Positions 7,234-13,900 of a DNA stretch of 16,562 nt are shown in pieces. The DNA is from CAZQFS01 sp964592755 (GTDB lineage Bacteria; Hydrothermota; Tepidihabitantia; Tepidihabitantales; Tepidihabitantaceae), in the NCBI GenBank assembly GCA_964592755.1, contig CAZQFS010000057.1, positions 1 to 16,562 of the forward strand, in the 5' to 3' direction. A program made the position numbers and the translations under genes. Positions within the stretch are counted from its first letter, which is position 1; the number at the start of each line of letters is the position of its first letter. Under the pieces are notes generated by a model. It did no database searches and was not told the DNA's origin. It worked only from the letters and a program-made list of their open reading frames with translations.

Positions 7234-8318
7234 TGCCCGACCATCTGTTACCGCCGCCCGACTCTGCTCCGGTTGACATTCTGCTGGTCAGCACGGCAGA
7301 CCTGTCACGGTACATGGATGTGACCGGCGTGCAGGGCAGCCGGGTGCTGGGTCGAATCAGGGAACCGCTCAAGGAAAGTCTGCCGGCAATCAAGGCGCTG
7401 TTTGCGCGCGCCGGGCTGGTCGTCTTCCTGGAGCGTACTCCGGACGGCCACGTTCTGACCTGGGGACACGTACCGCCAGCGAGACACGCACCGGTCTGGG
7501 TGAACGCTGCTCTGTTCCTGGCCACGGTCGGCACGACGCTGCTGGTCGGAGCGCTCAACCGGGGCGGCAACCCGTTTCGCAATCCACCTGACCTGCTGCT
7601 CGGCGTGCCCTTTTCCTTCAGCATCATCCTCATACTCGGCAGCCACGAAATCGCACACTACCTTGCGGCCCGGCGACTGGGCGTTGCCGCGACCCTGCCT
7701 TACTTCCTGCCCGTACCGCACCCGATGACCGGGACCATGGGCGCGTTCATCAGAATCACCTCGCCGGTCCCGTCGCGCAGCGCCCTGGTCCGGGTCGGGA
7801 TTGCCGGGCCCCTGGTCGGGTTCCTTGTCGCCCTGCCCCTCTGCTTTGTCGGGCTGTTGCTGTCTCAGCCCGTGGCCAGGAGCGCAACCAAAGGAATCGA
7901 GCTCGGCTCACCACTCGTCTTCGCGCTGCTGTCCAAGCTGGCTCATCCCAATCTCGGGCCTGAGCTTGACGTCCTGCTTCATCCGATGGCCTTTGCCGGC
8001 TGGCTTGGTCTGTTCGTGACCGCGCTCAATCTGCTGCCGGTCGGCCAGCTCGACGGCGGGCACATCGCGTACGCGGTTTTCGGCCGGCGCTGGCCGCGCT
8101 ACAGCCTCGTGATTGTGGCCGCCATGCTGCTGATGGGTTTCTTCTGGCTCGGATGGCCGTTCTGGGCCATGCTGACGGTGGTGTTCGGACTGAGGCATCC
8201 GCCGCCGCTCGACGACATCACGCCCCTGTCCCGCGCCGACCGCTGGCTCGCGCTTGTTGCACTCCTGCTTATTGTCCTCACCTTCACGCCCGCGCCCTTT
8301 GGCGCAGCCCGGTTCTAA
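7233..8318 (+). CDS. Site-2-protease-like M50 membrane metallopeptidase
   Basis: A 361-residue multi-pass membrane protein. Seen: zinc-binding HEIAH at 138-142 within a hydrophobic segment (LILGSHEIAHYLAARRLG), the second metal-ligand motif NLLPVGQLDGGH at 266-277 with Asp274, and the proline/glycine-rich TLPYFLPVPHPMTGTMGAFIRI between them. About six or more hydrophobic helices are visible (about 88-107, 124-141, 188-212, 252-270, 290-315, 333-352). Residues 1-85 form a soluble N-terminal domain resembling that of EGY-type/cyanobacterial S2P homologues. There is no PDZ domain. Its target is unknown. The ATG overlaps the hypE stop by one base, so it is co-translated with hydrogenase maturation genes. 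No ribosome binding site of its own is needed or obvious. Confidence 0.9.
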   Translation: MPDHLLPPPDSAPVDILLVSTADLSRYMDVTGVQGSRVLGRIREPLKESLPAIKALFARAGLVVFLERTPDGHVLTWGHVPPARHAPVWVNAALFLATVGTTLLVGALNRGGNPFRNPPDLLLGVPFSFSIILILGSHEIAHYLAARRLGVAATLPYFLPVPHPMTGTMGAFIRITSPVPSRSALVRVGIAGPLVGFLVALPLCFVGLLLSQPVARSATKGIELGSPLVFALLSKLAHPNLGPELDVLLHPMAFAGWLGLFVTALNLLPVGQLDGGHIAYAVFGRRWPRYSLVIVAAMLLMGFFWLGWPFWAMLTVVFGLRHPPPLDDITPLSRADRWLALVALLLIVLTFTPAPFGAARF

Positions 8319-9077
8319 CCGCCCGGCAACACGTCATGGACCTGGCAGCCCGCAGTCGTCAAGCTGATGCTGTCGTTACCCGTTACCCCGTGCGCTTCAG
8401 TCTGTTCTTGTGCCGGGCAGGTTCCATTCGCGCACGACCAGAGAACCTCTGGCCGCTTGATTCCCGGAGCAGCAGAGCAGGCCAGTCCGTCGCCTGAAAC
8501 GGCGCAGCCTCAAAGCCAGACCCGGAACCACGTCGCAAGAATCCGGGCGAAATGCCGGGCACTGATTGCCGAACACAAAGCCGCAATCAAAGCCGCGACA
8601 GGCGCCACAAGCATCGCCGGTTCAATCGCGCTGAGAACTGATGGCTCAACTGCTCAGACAACCGCTTCCGGCAAAGCCCGGTTCACTGCCTCGGTTGTCA
8701 CGCGAAACGTCGCGCAGAACAAAGCCCTGCGCAAAGCTTGCACAACCGCTTCGGGTGAGGTCCGGTTCAGACGTGCATCAGATGCCCAGTCAAAAGCGTC
8801 TCTGACTACCGTGTAGGGAACGGCCTCCCGGCAGCCGCCCCGGCGGGCGCAGAAGAGCAGCTTACGCGAACGCCCATCATGCCAACGTCCGGCATTCCCG
8901 CGAGTTATACACCACTGCTGCACCGTAAGCCGTGGAACCGAGTAGCAGGCAGCCAGCCAGCCGCCAAAGTCGCCGGATTCGTGACCCGTGGTCTGGTGCT
9001 GTGTGCCTTGTCGGCCGTTGTTTCTGGCATCTTGAGATTCCCGAGGCCTGGCAAGTGGCGTCACGCCGGTGCGCGAC
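8319..9077. other. Long stretch without an intact gene
   Basis: Open frames on both strands (8367-8816 plus, 8654-9064 minus, 8879-9106 plus) give compositionally odd proteins with no domain, poor third-position GC and no ribosome binding site. The middle is a 12-base periodic repeat, described separately. 8319-8563 and 8820-9077 show nothing I recognise on either strand, apart from a small GCC-AGCC-type microrepeat near 8945-8965. No terminator hairpin is evident after the protease gene. Given the gene fragments just to the right, I read it as eroded sequence. Confidence 0.5.
8564..8813. repeat. Degenerate 12-base tandem repeat (about 20 units)
   Basis: Written in 12-base lines from 8576, most units carry GC at positions 5-6 and A at position 2, with a consensus near CAAAGCC followed by five variable bases. 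CAAAGCC or CAAAGCT begins at 8576, 8588, 8672, 8720 and 8732, and ACAACCGCTTC at 8658 and 8742. The intervals between matching words are multiples of 12 (12, 84, 48, 12; and 84). In the open forward frame the units read as tetrapeptides with Ala second (KAAI, KAAT, GATS, IAGS, TASG, KARF, KALR, KACT), ending in TAG at 8814. Whether it is or was translated is unclear. Confidence 0.6.
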
Positions 9078-9107
9078 TTGACTTCTGCCCGGCACGGCCG
9101 GCATAAT
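9078..9107 (+). promoter_or_regulatory. Sigma70-type promoter before the hsdR remnant
   Basis: TTGACT (9078-9083), an 18-base spacer and CATAAT (9102-9107), each 5/6 to consensus. The first ATG lies 10 bases after the -10 box and a second follows directly, so the leader would again be only a few bases. The promoter has survived although the gene behind it is truncated. Confidence 0.55.
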
Positions 9108-9116
9108 CCGGTGGAA

Positions 9117-9254
9117 ATGATGGCTGACCTGACCGAAGCTCAGACACGAACGAACTTGGTTGACCCGCTGCTGCGGACCGCGGACTGGCGCTTGTCCGAC
9201 CACACGCTGGTGGGCATTGAGATTCCGGTTCAAGGCGACGACCCGGTGCCCTGG
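9117..9254 (+). pseudogene. Truncated 5' end of a type I restriction HsdR subunit gene
   Basis: Only about 46 codons show homology. The peptide begins MMADLTEAQTRTNLVDPLL, continues with ADWRLSDHTLVGIEIPV and stops at GDDPVPW. This matches what I know of the extreme N-terminus of HsdR-type endonuclease/helicase subunits (typically EAxTRxxLIDPxLxxAGW, then VGxEIPVDGYD and PWNG-TDYCLY, leading into the nuclease domain). Here the match breaks exactly at PW, where the nuclease domain should start. The frame stays open to 9497, but the later residues are Ser/Arg/Pro-rich nonsense and overlap a different gene remnant in another frame. A complete HsdR is about 800-1100 residues, so this is a dead fragment. 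No hsdM or hsdS is visible. Confidence 0.6.
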
Positions 9255-9262
9255 CGGTCAGG

Positions 9263-9424
9263 CAGGGGTATCGGTCGGACAAGTCCGACCAGCCGGACAT
9301 GTCAGACCCGGAAACAGCCGCCAACACGCTCATCTGCCTCATCAACCAGGCCACCTGCCTGCTCGCGCGGCAGCTGCAGCAACTCGAGCAGGCGTCCGAA
9401 GTCGGAGCGTTCTACCGGCACTGA
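9263..9424 (+). pseudogene. 3' remnant of a four-helix-bundle suffix-domain protein gene
   Basis: In a different frame from the HsdR fragment, codons from 9263 read QGYRSDKSDQPD, then MSDPETAANTLICLINQAT and CLLARQLQQLEQASEVGAFYRH, ending in TGA at 9424. The block AANTLICLINQAxxLLxRQLxxLEQ is the signature I associate with the short C-terminal suffix of four-helix-bundle (S23/23S-IVS-like) proteins, commonly preceded by an RSDKSD-type linker as here. The rest of the protein (more than 100 residues) is missing. An ATG at 9299 could start a 41-residue peptide, but there is no ribosome binding site. I read it as debris fused by deletion to the hsdR fragment. Confidence 0.5.
9273..9290. repeat. 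Perfect 8-bp hairpin within the SDKSD linker
   Basis: GGTCGGAC, AA, GTCCGACC is a perfect palindrome with a 2-base centre. It encodes part of the RSDKSDQ linker of the four-helix remnant. A related GGACATGTC follows at 9295-9303. Such self-complementary codon pairs can seed hairpins and deletions. Confidence 0.6.
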
Positions 9425-9533
9425 TTGGAGCCAGCCGTCGGGGGTCGGCGCGTGCATGTCCGAGCCGGCCTCGCCGGCGGGCTTCCGTTCTCCGTAAGCC
9501 GCGTGGCCAGTGCCGGAGTCAGGAGCGGGCGAT

Positions 9534-9561
9534 TTGACCGGGACGGCAGGCACGCTAGACT
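9534..9561 (+). promoter_or_regulatory. Promoter of the secreted carbohydrate-binding-like protein
   Basis: TTGACC (9534-9539), a 16-base spacer and TAGACT (9556-9561). The same TAGACT -10 variant occurs before the glycosyltransferase at 15512. The predicted start near 9568 gives a leader of about 34 bases that carries a strong ribosome binding site, AGGAG at 9591-9595, 6 bases before the ATG. Confidence 0.6.
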
Positions 9562-9601
9562 TTGTGTCGAGGCCCGGTTGTCGGGCAGAGAGGAGCGTCC
9601 G

Positions 9602-10297
9602 ATGAAAGCGCTAAGACTCTTTTTCGTGCTGACTGTTCTGCTGGCAGCTGCGTTTGCCGGCAACATTCTGCCTAATCCTTCGTTCGAGCTATGGCTGGGT
9701 AACATGCCGGTCGGCTGGCTCACGTCTGAGCCGCTGTATCCCGGCTCGGCCTTGCCTGATTCGAACAGCCACAGCGGGAGCCTGTGCGTTAAGCTCACCG
9801 GCGGTGATACGTCGGCGTTCATGTCTTCGGCCACGCTGGTCCGAGCCGGCTATCACTACCGGTTCTCAGGCTTTGCGCGCGTTCCCGGTGCGCTGGGGGG
9901 TTCTTTTGTGCTCCAGTTCCTCAGTCTTGCCGGCGGTGCGGTCGGTTCGCCCGAGCTGCTGCCGGTCTACTATTCGGGCACGAGCTACCGCGAGTACTCA
10001 CGCTGGATTACCGCGCCTGATTCCGCGGTCTTTCTTGCGGTTGCCTTTGCGACCCTGCCCGGGGTGCAGGTCTTTGTTGATGACGTGACCGTTGACGATA
10101 CAACCCTGGTCGGGGTGAGCGAGCCAGAGCCGGTCGTATCCAGGTCAGGCCGCATCGCCGTTCGCAAAGTCGTCCGAGCCGGGTCAGACGCGGTTCTGCC
10201 GGCCGCGTCGCGGTCGCGGGAATGGTTTGACCTGCTGGGCAGGCGGGTTCTGGAGCCGACACGGGCAGGTGTTCTTTTTGCCCGAGACAGGCGATAG
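9602..10297 (+). CDS. Secreted protein with carbohydrate-binding-like beta-sandwich domain
   Basis: A 231-residue protein. A signal peptide is clear: MKALR, then a hydrophobic core LFFVLTVLLAAA and a cleavage-like AFAG near residue 20. The mature part opens with NILPNPSFELW, and the pattern continues with VGWL, HSGSLCVKLTGG, FRFSG-like FSGFARV, and FVDDVTVDD near the end of the fold. This is the layout of CBM4/9-like and related galactose-binding-fold modules, often found in secreted proteins of uncultured phyla. The last ~45 residues (RIAVRKVV to WFDLLGRRVLEPTRAGVLFARDR) look like a shortened version of a C-terminal sorting/FlgD-like tail. The ligand is unknown. The start is supported by AGGAG 6 bases upstream; the longer open frame to 9425 is not used. 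Its stop shares a base with hicB. Confidence 0.7.
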   Translation: MKALRLFFVLTVLLAAAFAGNILPNPSFELWLGNMPVGWLTSEPLYPGSALPDSNSHSGSLCVKLTGGDTSAFMSSATLVRAGYHYRFSGFARVPGALGGSFVLQFLSLAGGAVGSPELLPVYYSGTSYREYSRWITAPDSAVFLAVAFATLPGVQVFVDDVTVDDTTLVGVSEPEPVVSRSGRIAVRKVVRAGSDAVLPAASRSREWFDLLGRRVLEPTRAGVLFARDRR

Positions 10298-10524
10298 TGG
10301 ACGAAATCGAATTCATTGTCGAGGAGGCTCCCGAGGGCGGTTTTGTCGCCCGGTCGCTCGGAGATTGTATCTTCACTGAGGCGGAGACGCTGGATGAGCT
10401 GTACGCCAATGTCCGTGCGGCGATCTGCTGTCACTGCGATGAGTGCCGGCGACCGCGGACAATTCGGCTGAGGTTCGTGAAGACCGTGCGGGAAGAGGTC
10501 ATCGAGGTTGAAGCTGCCCCGTAG
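10297..10524 (+). CDS. hicB: HicB-family antitoxin (short form)
   Basis: A 75-residue protein starting at GTG, whose G is the last base of the previous stop (TAGTG). Seen: DEIEFIVEEAPEGGFVARSLG, then TEAETLDELYANVRAAICCH and a basic/acidic tail. This is the partial-RNase-H-like HicB fold (EGGFxARxLG followed by TEAxTLDEL), which in the family binds and inhibits HicA. It is shorter than classical HicB (about 110-150 residues), because the C-terminal DNA-binding domain is absent. It therefore may not autoregulate in the usual way. Three cysteines (CCHCDEC) cluster at about 44-49, which is unusual, though no metal site can be claimed. It overlaps hicA by 17 bases. Confidence 0.82.
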   Translation: MDEIEFIVEEAPEGGFVARSLGDCIFTEAETLDELYANVRAAICCHCDECRRPRTIRLRFVKTVREEVIEVEAAP

Positions 10525-10753
10525 CGTGTCTGGGACCGAGCTGGCTCAGGCGCTGGGGGCATACGGTTATGAGGTCAGGCGGAGAAGCGGGGGACACATG
10601 CAGTTGGAGACTGCGCAGGGCGGCAAGCACACGGTCACTGTCCCGGCACACAAGGCGCTGAAAGCAGGCACGTTGGCGGGCGTCTTGTCCGCAGTTGCCC
10701 GGCACGTTGGGGCCAGCCGCGCCGAGGTGCTTGGTCGAGTTTTCCCGAGTTAG
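10508..10753 (+). CDS. hicA: HicA-family mRNA interferase toxin
   Basis: An 81-residue protein with a double-stranded-RNA-binding-like fold; members cleave mRNA when not bound by HicB. Seen: the family start KLPRSVSGTELAQALGAYGYEV, RRRSGGHMQLE containing the catalytic His (family GSH, here GGH), then HTVTVPAHKALKAGTLAGVLSAVA, matching the V-P-H-x-x-L-x-x-GTL segment. Length and all blocks are normal, so it is likely intact. The start is TTG at 10508, with GAAGAGG ending 9 bases upstream inside hicB, so translation is probably coupled to the antitoxin, which is made first. Confidence 0.87.
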   Translation: MKLPRSVSGTELAQALGAYGYEVRRRSGGHMQLETAQGGKHTVTVPAHKALKAGTLAGVLSAVARHVGASRAEVLGRVFPS

Positions 10754-11142
10754 AGCAGACCAGAGCCTGTCGCAGGAGCACAACGCCAAGCGTCTCAACA
10801 GGTTAGTCTGAAGCCGGTCTCAGGTTTGTTTCGACGCAGCCCGGACACCTATTGGGGAAGGGCATCGTGCCCTAGGGTCAACCTGCACTGGTTGCGCCGG
10901 TTAGGAGCACGGCCGCTCTCTGGACGGCGTGGCACGGGTGGTGCATTCAGTCCAATGGGGTGTGCGTGGCTGGGGCAGCCGTGCACCAAGTACACAATTG
11001 TCCGGGTTGATGGGATTGGGCTATCAGGTTGCTCAGATAACTGACCTGCAATCCTGACCCAGGAAGCTGCACGCGAGCGCCTGATGGCCCGACAATTTGG
11101 GGGTGGTGGATCCGGGGGAAGATTCCTAAGCAAGGGGTTACC
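10754..11142. other. Intergenic spacer between hicA and the FlgD-like protein gene
   Basis: No gene is supported in these 389 bases. Visible elements are a small perfect hairpin AGGGCA-TCG-TGCCCT (10859-10873) without a T-run, and, just before the next gene, AAGGGG 5 bases upstream of its ATG. TTGTCC (10998) with TATCAG (11022) is a weak promoter candidate at an 18-base spacing. The open frame 10826-11044 shows no domain and no ribosome binding site. Confidence 0.5.
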
Positions 11143-12114
11143 ATGATACAAGCTCTGCTTGTCGGTTTCGGCGTCATTGGGTTCACACTGTCCAGCAGTC
11201 CGGCGGCTGTCACGCCGGGGAAGAACGTCGCATCCGGGCTGGATGCGGCAGGGCAGGTCGTGCGGCCGCCGAGCCCGGTTTCACCCCTTGATGGCGACAC
11301 GGTACTGACAGTCTACCCGACGCTTGTGGTTGACGCCGGTGCGCCAGGCCAGTGGTATCAGTTCCGAGTGATGGAGGAAGCAAGCATTGCGGCTGAGGGG
11401 TACAGCCTTGTTCCGGTGTGGTGCGTGGCCGCGGCAGGCCGGGTTCTGCAGCGCGGCCACGTCTACCACTGGTCATGCCGGGTCTGGGACCAGAACGGTT
11501 GGAGCCCGTGGTTCAGCCCGGATTGGCACTTCACGGTTGGCTCAGCCGTCAATCCGCCCTGTCCGAAGCTGCCCGAGAACGGGGCGGTTGTTCCGAACCG
11601 CCGCCCGGTTTTCTCCGTGGTGCCGGTCATGCTCCGGGTAACCTACCATTTTCAAGTCTGGGATGGCAAGACCCTGGTGGCGGCAGGCCGGTCAGACCTG
11701 CCGGTCTGGCGTACACCGGTTGAACTCGAGCCGGGGACCAGGTATTCCTGGACATGTCGCATCGAGGCCGAAGACACCAGTGCCTGGTTTGCGCCGACAT
11801 GGACGCTGTCGGTACGCGACCTGCCCACGGTTGAGGATGCAGGCGCGACCGGGCTGCTTGAACCGCCGGCTGCGAGCGCCTTTCCCAACCCATTCGCAAC
11901 CGGGGTTGAGTTGCGGCCGGGAGCCAGGCTGGGTCGGGTCCACTCGGTGGCGGTCTTCGCCGGGGACGGACGCCTTGTTCGCAAGCTGGCCGGTGGCCGG
12001 CTCTTCTGGGACGGGGGGGACCAGGCCGGACGCCAAGCCGGCCCAGGCACATATTTCTGTCGTCTTGTCGGCGATAGCGGTCAGGAGACGTTGAGGGTAT
12101 TGAAGGTCGAGTAG
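11143..12114 (+). CDS. Secreted two-module protein with FlgD/T9SS-like C-terminal domain
   Basis: A 323-residue protein with a likely signal peptide (hydrophobic IQALLVGFGVIGFTL, then SSSPAA). Two similar modules follow, at about 44-132 and 141-224. Each starts with Pro-Ser/Lys-x-Pro and a GDTV/GAVV turn and ends in an aromatic hairpin (YHWSCRVWDQNGWSPWF, and YSWTCRIEAEDTSAWF). They look like fibronectin-III-type repeats. After a linker comes PPAASAFPNPF and an 80-residue beta domain with FWDGGDQAGRQAGPGTYFCRL, the pattern of FlgD Ig-like and type IX sorting domains that mark secreted or surface-anchored proteins in several phyla. AAGGGG lies 5 bases before the ATG. Its role is unknown; adhesion or sugar binding would fit the glycan genes nearby, but nothing proves it. 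A terminator follows. Confidence 0.8.
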   Translation: MIQALLVGFGVIGFTLSSSPAAVTPGKNVASGLDAAGQVVRPPSPVSPLDGDTVLTVYPTLVVDAGAPGQWYQFRVMEEASIAAEGYSLVPVWCVAAAGRVLQRGHVYHWSCRVWDQNGWSPWFSPDWHFTVGSAVNPPCPKLPENGAVVPNRRPVFSVVPVMLRVTYHFQVWDGKTLVAAGRSDLPVWRTPVELEPGTRYSWTCRIEAEDTSAWFAPTWTLSVRDLPTVEDAGATGLLEPPAASAFPNPFATGVELRPGARLGRVHSVAVFAGDGRLVRKLAGGRLFWDGGDQAGRQAGPGTYFCRLVGDSGQETLRVLKVE

Positions 12115-12124
12115 CCGCGCTCCA

Positions 12125-12180
12125 GCTCTCTTGTGAGAGCATGTCAAGGGCCGGCCCGACAAGGTTCGGGCCGGCCTCTC
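12125..12180 (+). terminator. Hairpin terminator after the FlgD-like protein gene
   Basis: GGCCGGCCCGA (12149-12159), loop CAAGGT and TCGGGCCGGCC (12166-12176) form a perfect 11-bp GC-rich stem, followed by a pyrimidine-rich TCTCCTTGCTT. A second perfect 6-bp hairpin, GCTCTC-TTGT-GAGAGC (12125-12140), stands just before it. The T-run is weak, as in many high-GC genomes. Confidence 0.7.
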
Positions 12181-12265
12181 CTTGCTTCGTCGCTGCCGTT
12201 CACGGTTTGCCGTATACCGTCTGAGCTTGACAAAGGCGGTTCGGGCAGAGAGAGTTTAGACCGTC

Positions 12266-13900
12266 ATGCCCGACCCCACTGCGCAGACCCGACCCCGCGG
12301 CCGCGTCTGGACCGTGCTTGCGCTCGCGTTCCTGGCGCTGGTCCTGGTTTACTCCGTCGTCGTCCATTTCATGGTGCCGGTGTATCCTGAGGACGACGCG
12401 TTCATCATCTACCGTTACGTGGACAACCTGGTTGCCGGCAGAGGTCTAGTGTACAACGAAGGCCAGAAGGTCTTCGGCGCTTCGACACCGCTCTATGTTG
12501 CAGCTTTGGCCAAGACAAAGCTGTTCCTGCGTCGCGCGTCCACACCCGACCTCGCGGTTCGACTGAACTTCGTCTGCTATCTGGCGTTCGGTGTTGGTCT
12601 GTTTCTGCTGCTACGGTGCCTGCTGAGGCAGACCGGCCTGGCCGCGCTGCTGGCCTCTCTGTTCCTCGTCCGTGACGACATGTTGCGCGTTTCGACCGGC
12701 GGGATGGAGACGTTCATGTTCTCGGCGCTGCTCGTATTCAGCCTGTGGGCTCTGACCTGCCGGCGGTTCACGCTGGCCGCAATCCTAGCCGGGTTCTCGG
12801 TTGTCGCCCGCATCGAGGGCGTGCTCCTGTGCGGGGTCGTGCTCGTCGCGTGGCTGATGGCAGGATGCAAGAGACCGCTGCCGATACTGGCCGGCCTGCT
12901 CGCGCCCGGTCTGGCCTGGATTGTGTTCGGATTCGCCTACTTTGGCACGCCGGTCTACCACTCGATTGTGGCCAAGAGCAGGCCGGTTTATCCGCTGGCG
13001 TTCGGTGATGCCGTGGCTCGCATCTTCAAGGAACTGGACTGGCGCATCCTGGGCAACCTCGCGCCATGGCCCGCGAATGGCGACCCGGTGAAGTGGCACT
13101 TCTCCGTTTCTACAGTGGTCTTCATTCTTATCATCGGCCTGGCGGTGTGGGGATACGTGCGAACTGCCTCGGGACACGACCCGAAATCGCCGAGCCGATT
13201 TCGGTCATGGCCCTCGGTCATCCTTCTCGGCCTGTTCCTGTTGCTGTATCTTGTCACCAACCCGTTGATGTTTCCCTGGTACTATCCGCCGATTGTCGTG
13301 CTGTTCTACATTGCAGCAGTTACCGGTCTCAGCCAACTGGGGAAATCACAAACCCAGGATTCAAGACCCGGAACCTGGAGCAGGATTGCTCCTGCGCTGC
13401 TCGTGCTGTTCTTCGGCGTCACGTTCCTGCGCCAGCCGGTGGCTCGAGTCGCAACCGGACACGCCTTGACTGACATTGGCGTTGCGACCGACCCGGTGCG
13501 CACGCGCATTGTTGCCTACCGCGATGCGGCCGAGTGGCTGAATCATGCCCTGCCTGACGGCGTGCCGATTGTGGGGCCTGAGGTCGGGTCCCTCGGCTAC
13601 TACTACAAGGGGCCTCTTGTTGATGCCTGCGGACTGGTGAGCCCGGAGGCGCTTCCGTTTCTGCCCGTGCCGGCCTCAGAGCGATTCAGCGCTGACTGCG
13701 GAGCGATTTCGGTCGAGATGGTGCGCAGTCTGTACCCGGACGTGGTCGTGACCATGGGCACTTTTGCCGGCATCAGTCTGTACGACGACCCGTGGTTCAG
13801 GCAGTCGTACGCCAAGGTGAGGATGTTCGACCTGCCCCAGCCAGCCTGGAACACACCGACCGTGGACGTTTTCTTCCGCGCCGACCATATCTCGCATTGA
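12266..13900 (+). CDS. GT-C type multi-membrane glycosyltransferase
   Basis: A 544-residue integral membrane protein with about ten or more hydrophobic helices. The first helix (about 14-38) is followed by PEDDAFIIYRYVDNLVAGRGLVYN at 41-64. The acidic EDD (42-44) in the first outer loop, followed by YRYxxNLxxGxGLVYNEG, is the pattern of lipid-phosphate-dependent GT-C enzymes (mycobacterial arabinosyltransferase-like and related families), where the Asp is catalytic. Further on, VARIEGVLL and NPLMFPWYYPPI resemble blocks of the same group. The last ~150 residues form a soluble domain. It probably moves a sugar from a polyprenyl carrier to a glycan or protein outside the cytoplasm; donor and acceptor are unknown. 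GAGAGAG lies 11 bases before the ATG. It is stop/start coupled to the next gene (TGATG). Confidence 0.8.
   Translation: MPDPTAQTRPRGRVWTVLALAFLALVLVYSVVVHFMVPVYPEDDAFIIYRYVDNLVAGRGLVYNEGQKVFGASTPLYVAALAKTKLFLRRASTPDLAVRLNFVCYLAFGVGLFLLLRCLLRQTGLAALLASLFLVRDDMLRVSTGGMETFMFSALLVFSLWALTCRRFTLAAILAGFSVVARIEGVLLCGVVLVAWLMAGCKRPLPILAGLLAPGLAWIVFGFAYFGTPVYHSIVAKSRPVYPLAFGDAVARIFKELDWRILGNLAPWPANGDPVKWHFSVSTVVFILIIGLAVWGYVRTASGHDPKSPSRFRSWPSVILLGLFLLLYLVTNPLMFPWYYPPIVVLFYIAAVTGLSQLGKSQTQDSRPGTWSRIAPALLVLFFGVTFLRQPVARVATGHALTDIGVATDPVRTRIVAYRDAAEWLNHALPDGVPIVGPEVGSLGYYYKGPLVDACGLVSPEALPFLPVPASERFSADCGAISVEMVRSLYPDVVVTMGTFAGISLYDDPWFRQSYAKVRMFDLPQPAWNTPTVDVFFRADHISH

Noticed and set aside
9425..9601. 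Longer N-terminus for the secreted protein at 9602
   Set aside because: It would bury the signal peptide and include the promoter; the ATG with AGGAG six bases upstream is clearly preferable.
10859..10873. Small hairpin AGGGCA-TCG-TGCCCT as a terminator for hicA
   Set aside because: The stem is only 6 bp with no T-run, and it lies over 100 bases after the hicA stop.
12227..12262. TTGACA followed by TTTAGACC just before the GT-C gene at 12266
   Set aside because: The spacer is 22-24 bases, too long for a sigma70 promoter, and the hexamer at the right distance (GAGAGT) is a poor -10.
13792..13899. Longer N-terminus for the second GT-C protein
   Set aside because: It lies within the coding sequence of the upstream gene and adds 36 polar residues before the first membrane helix; the TGATG-coupled ATG at 13900 is better.
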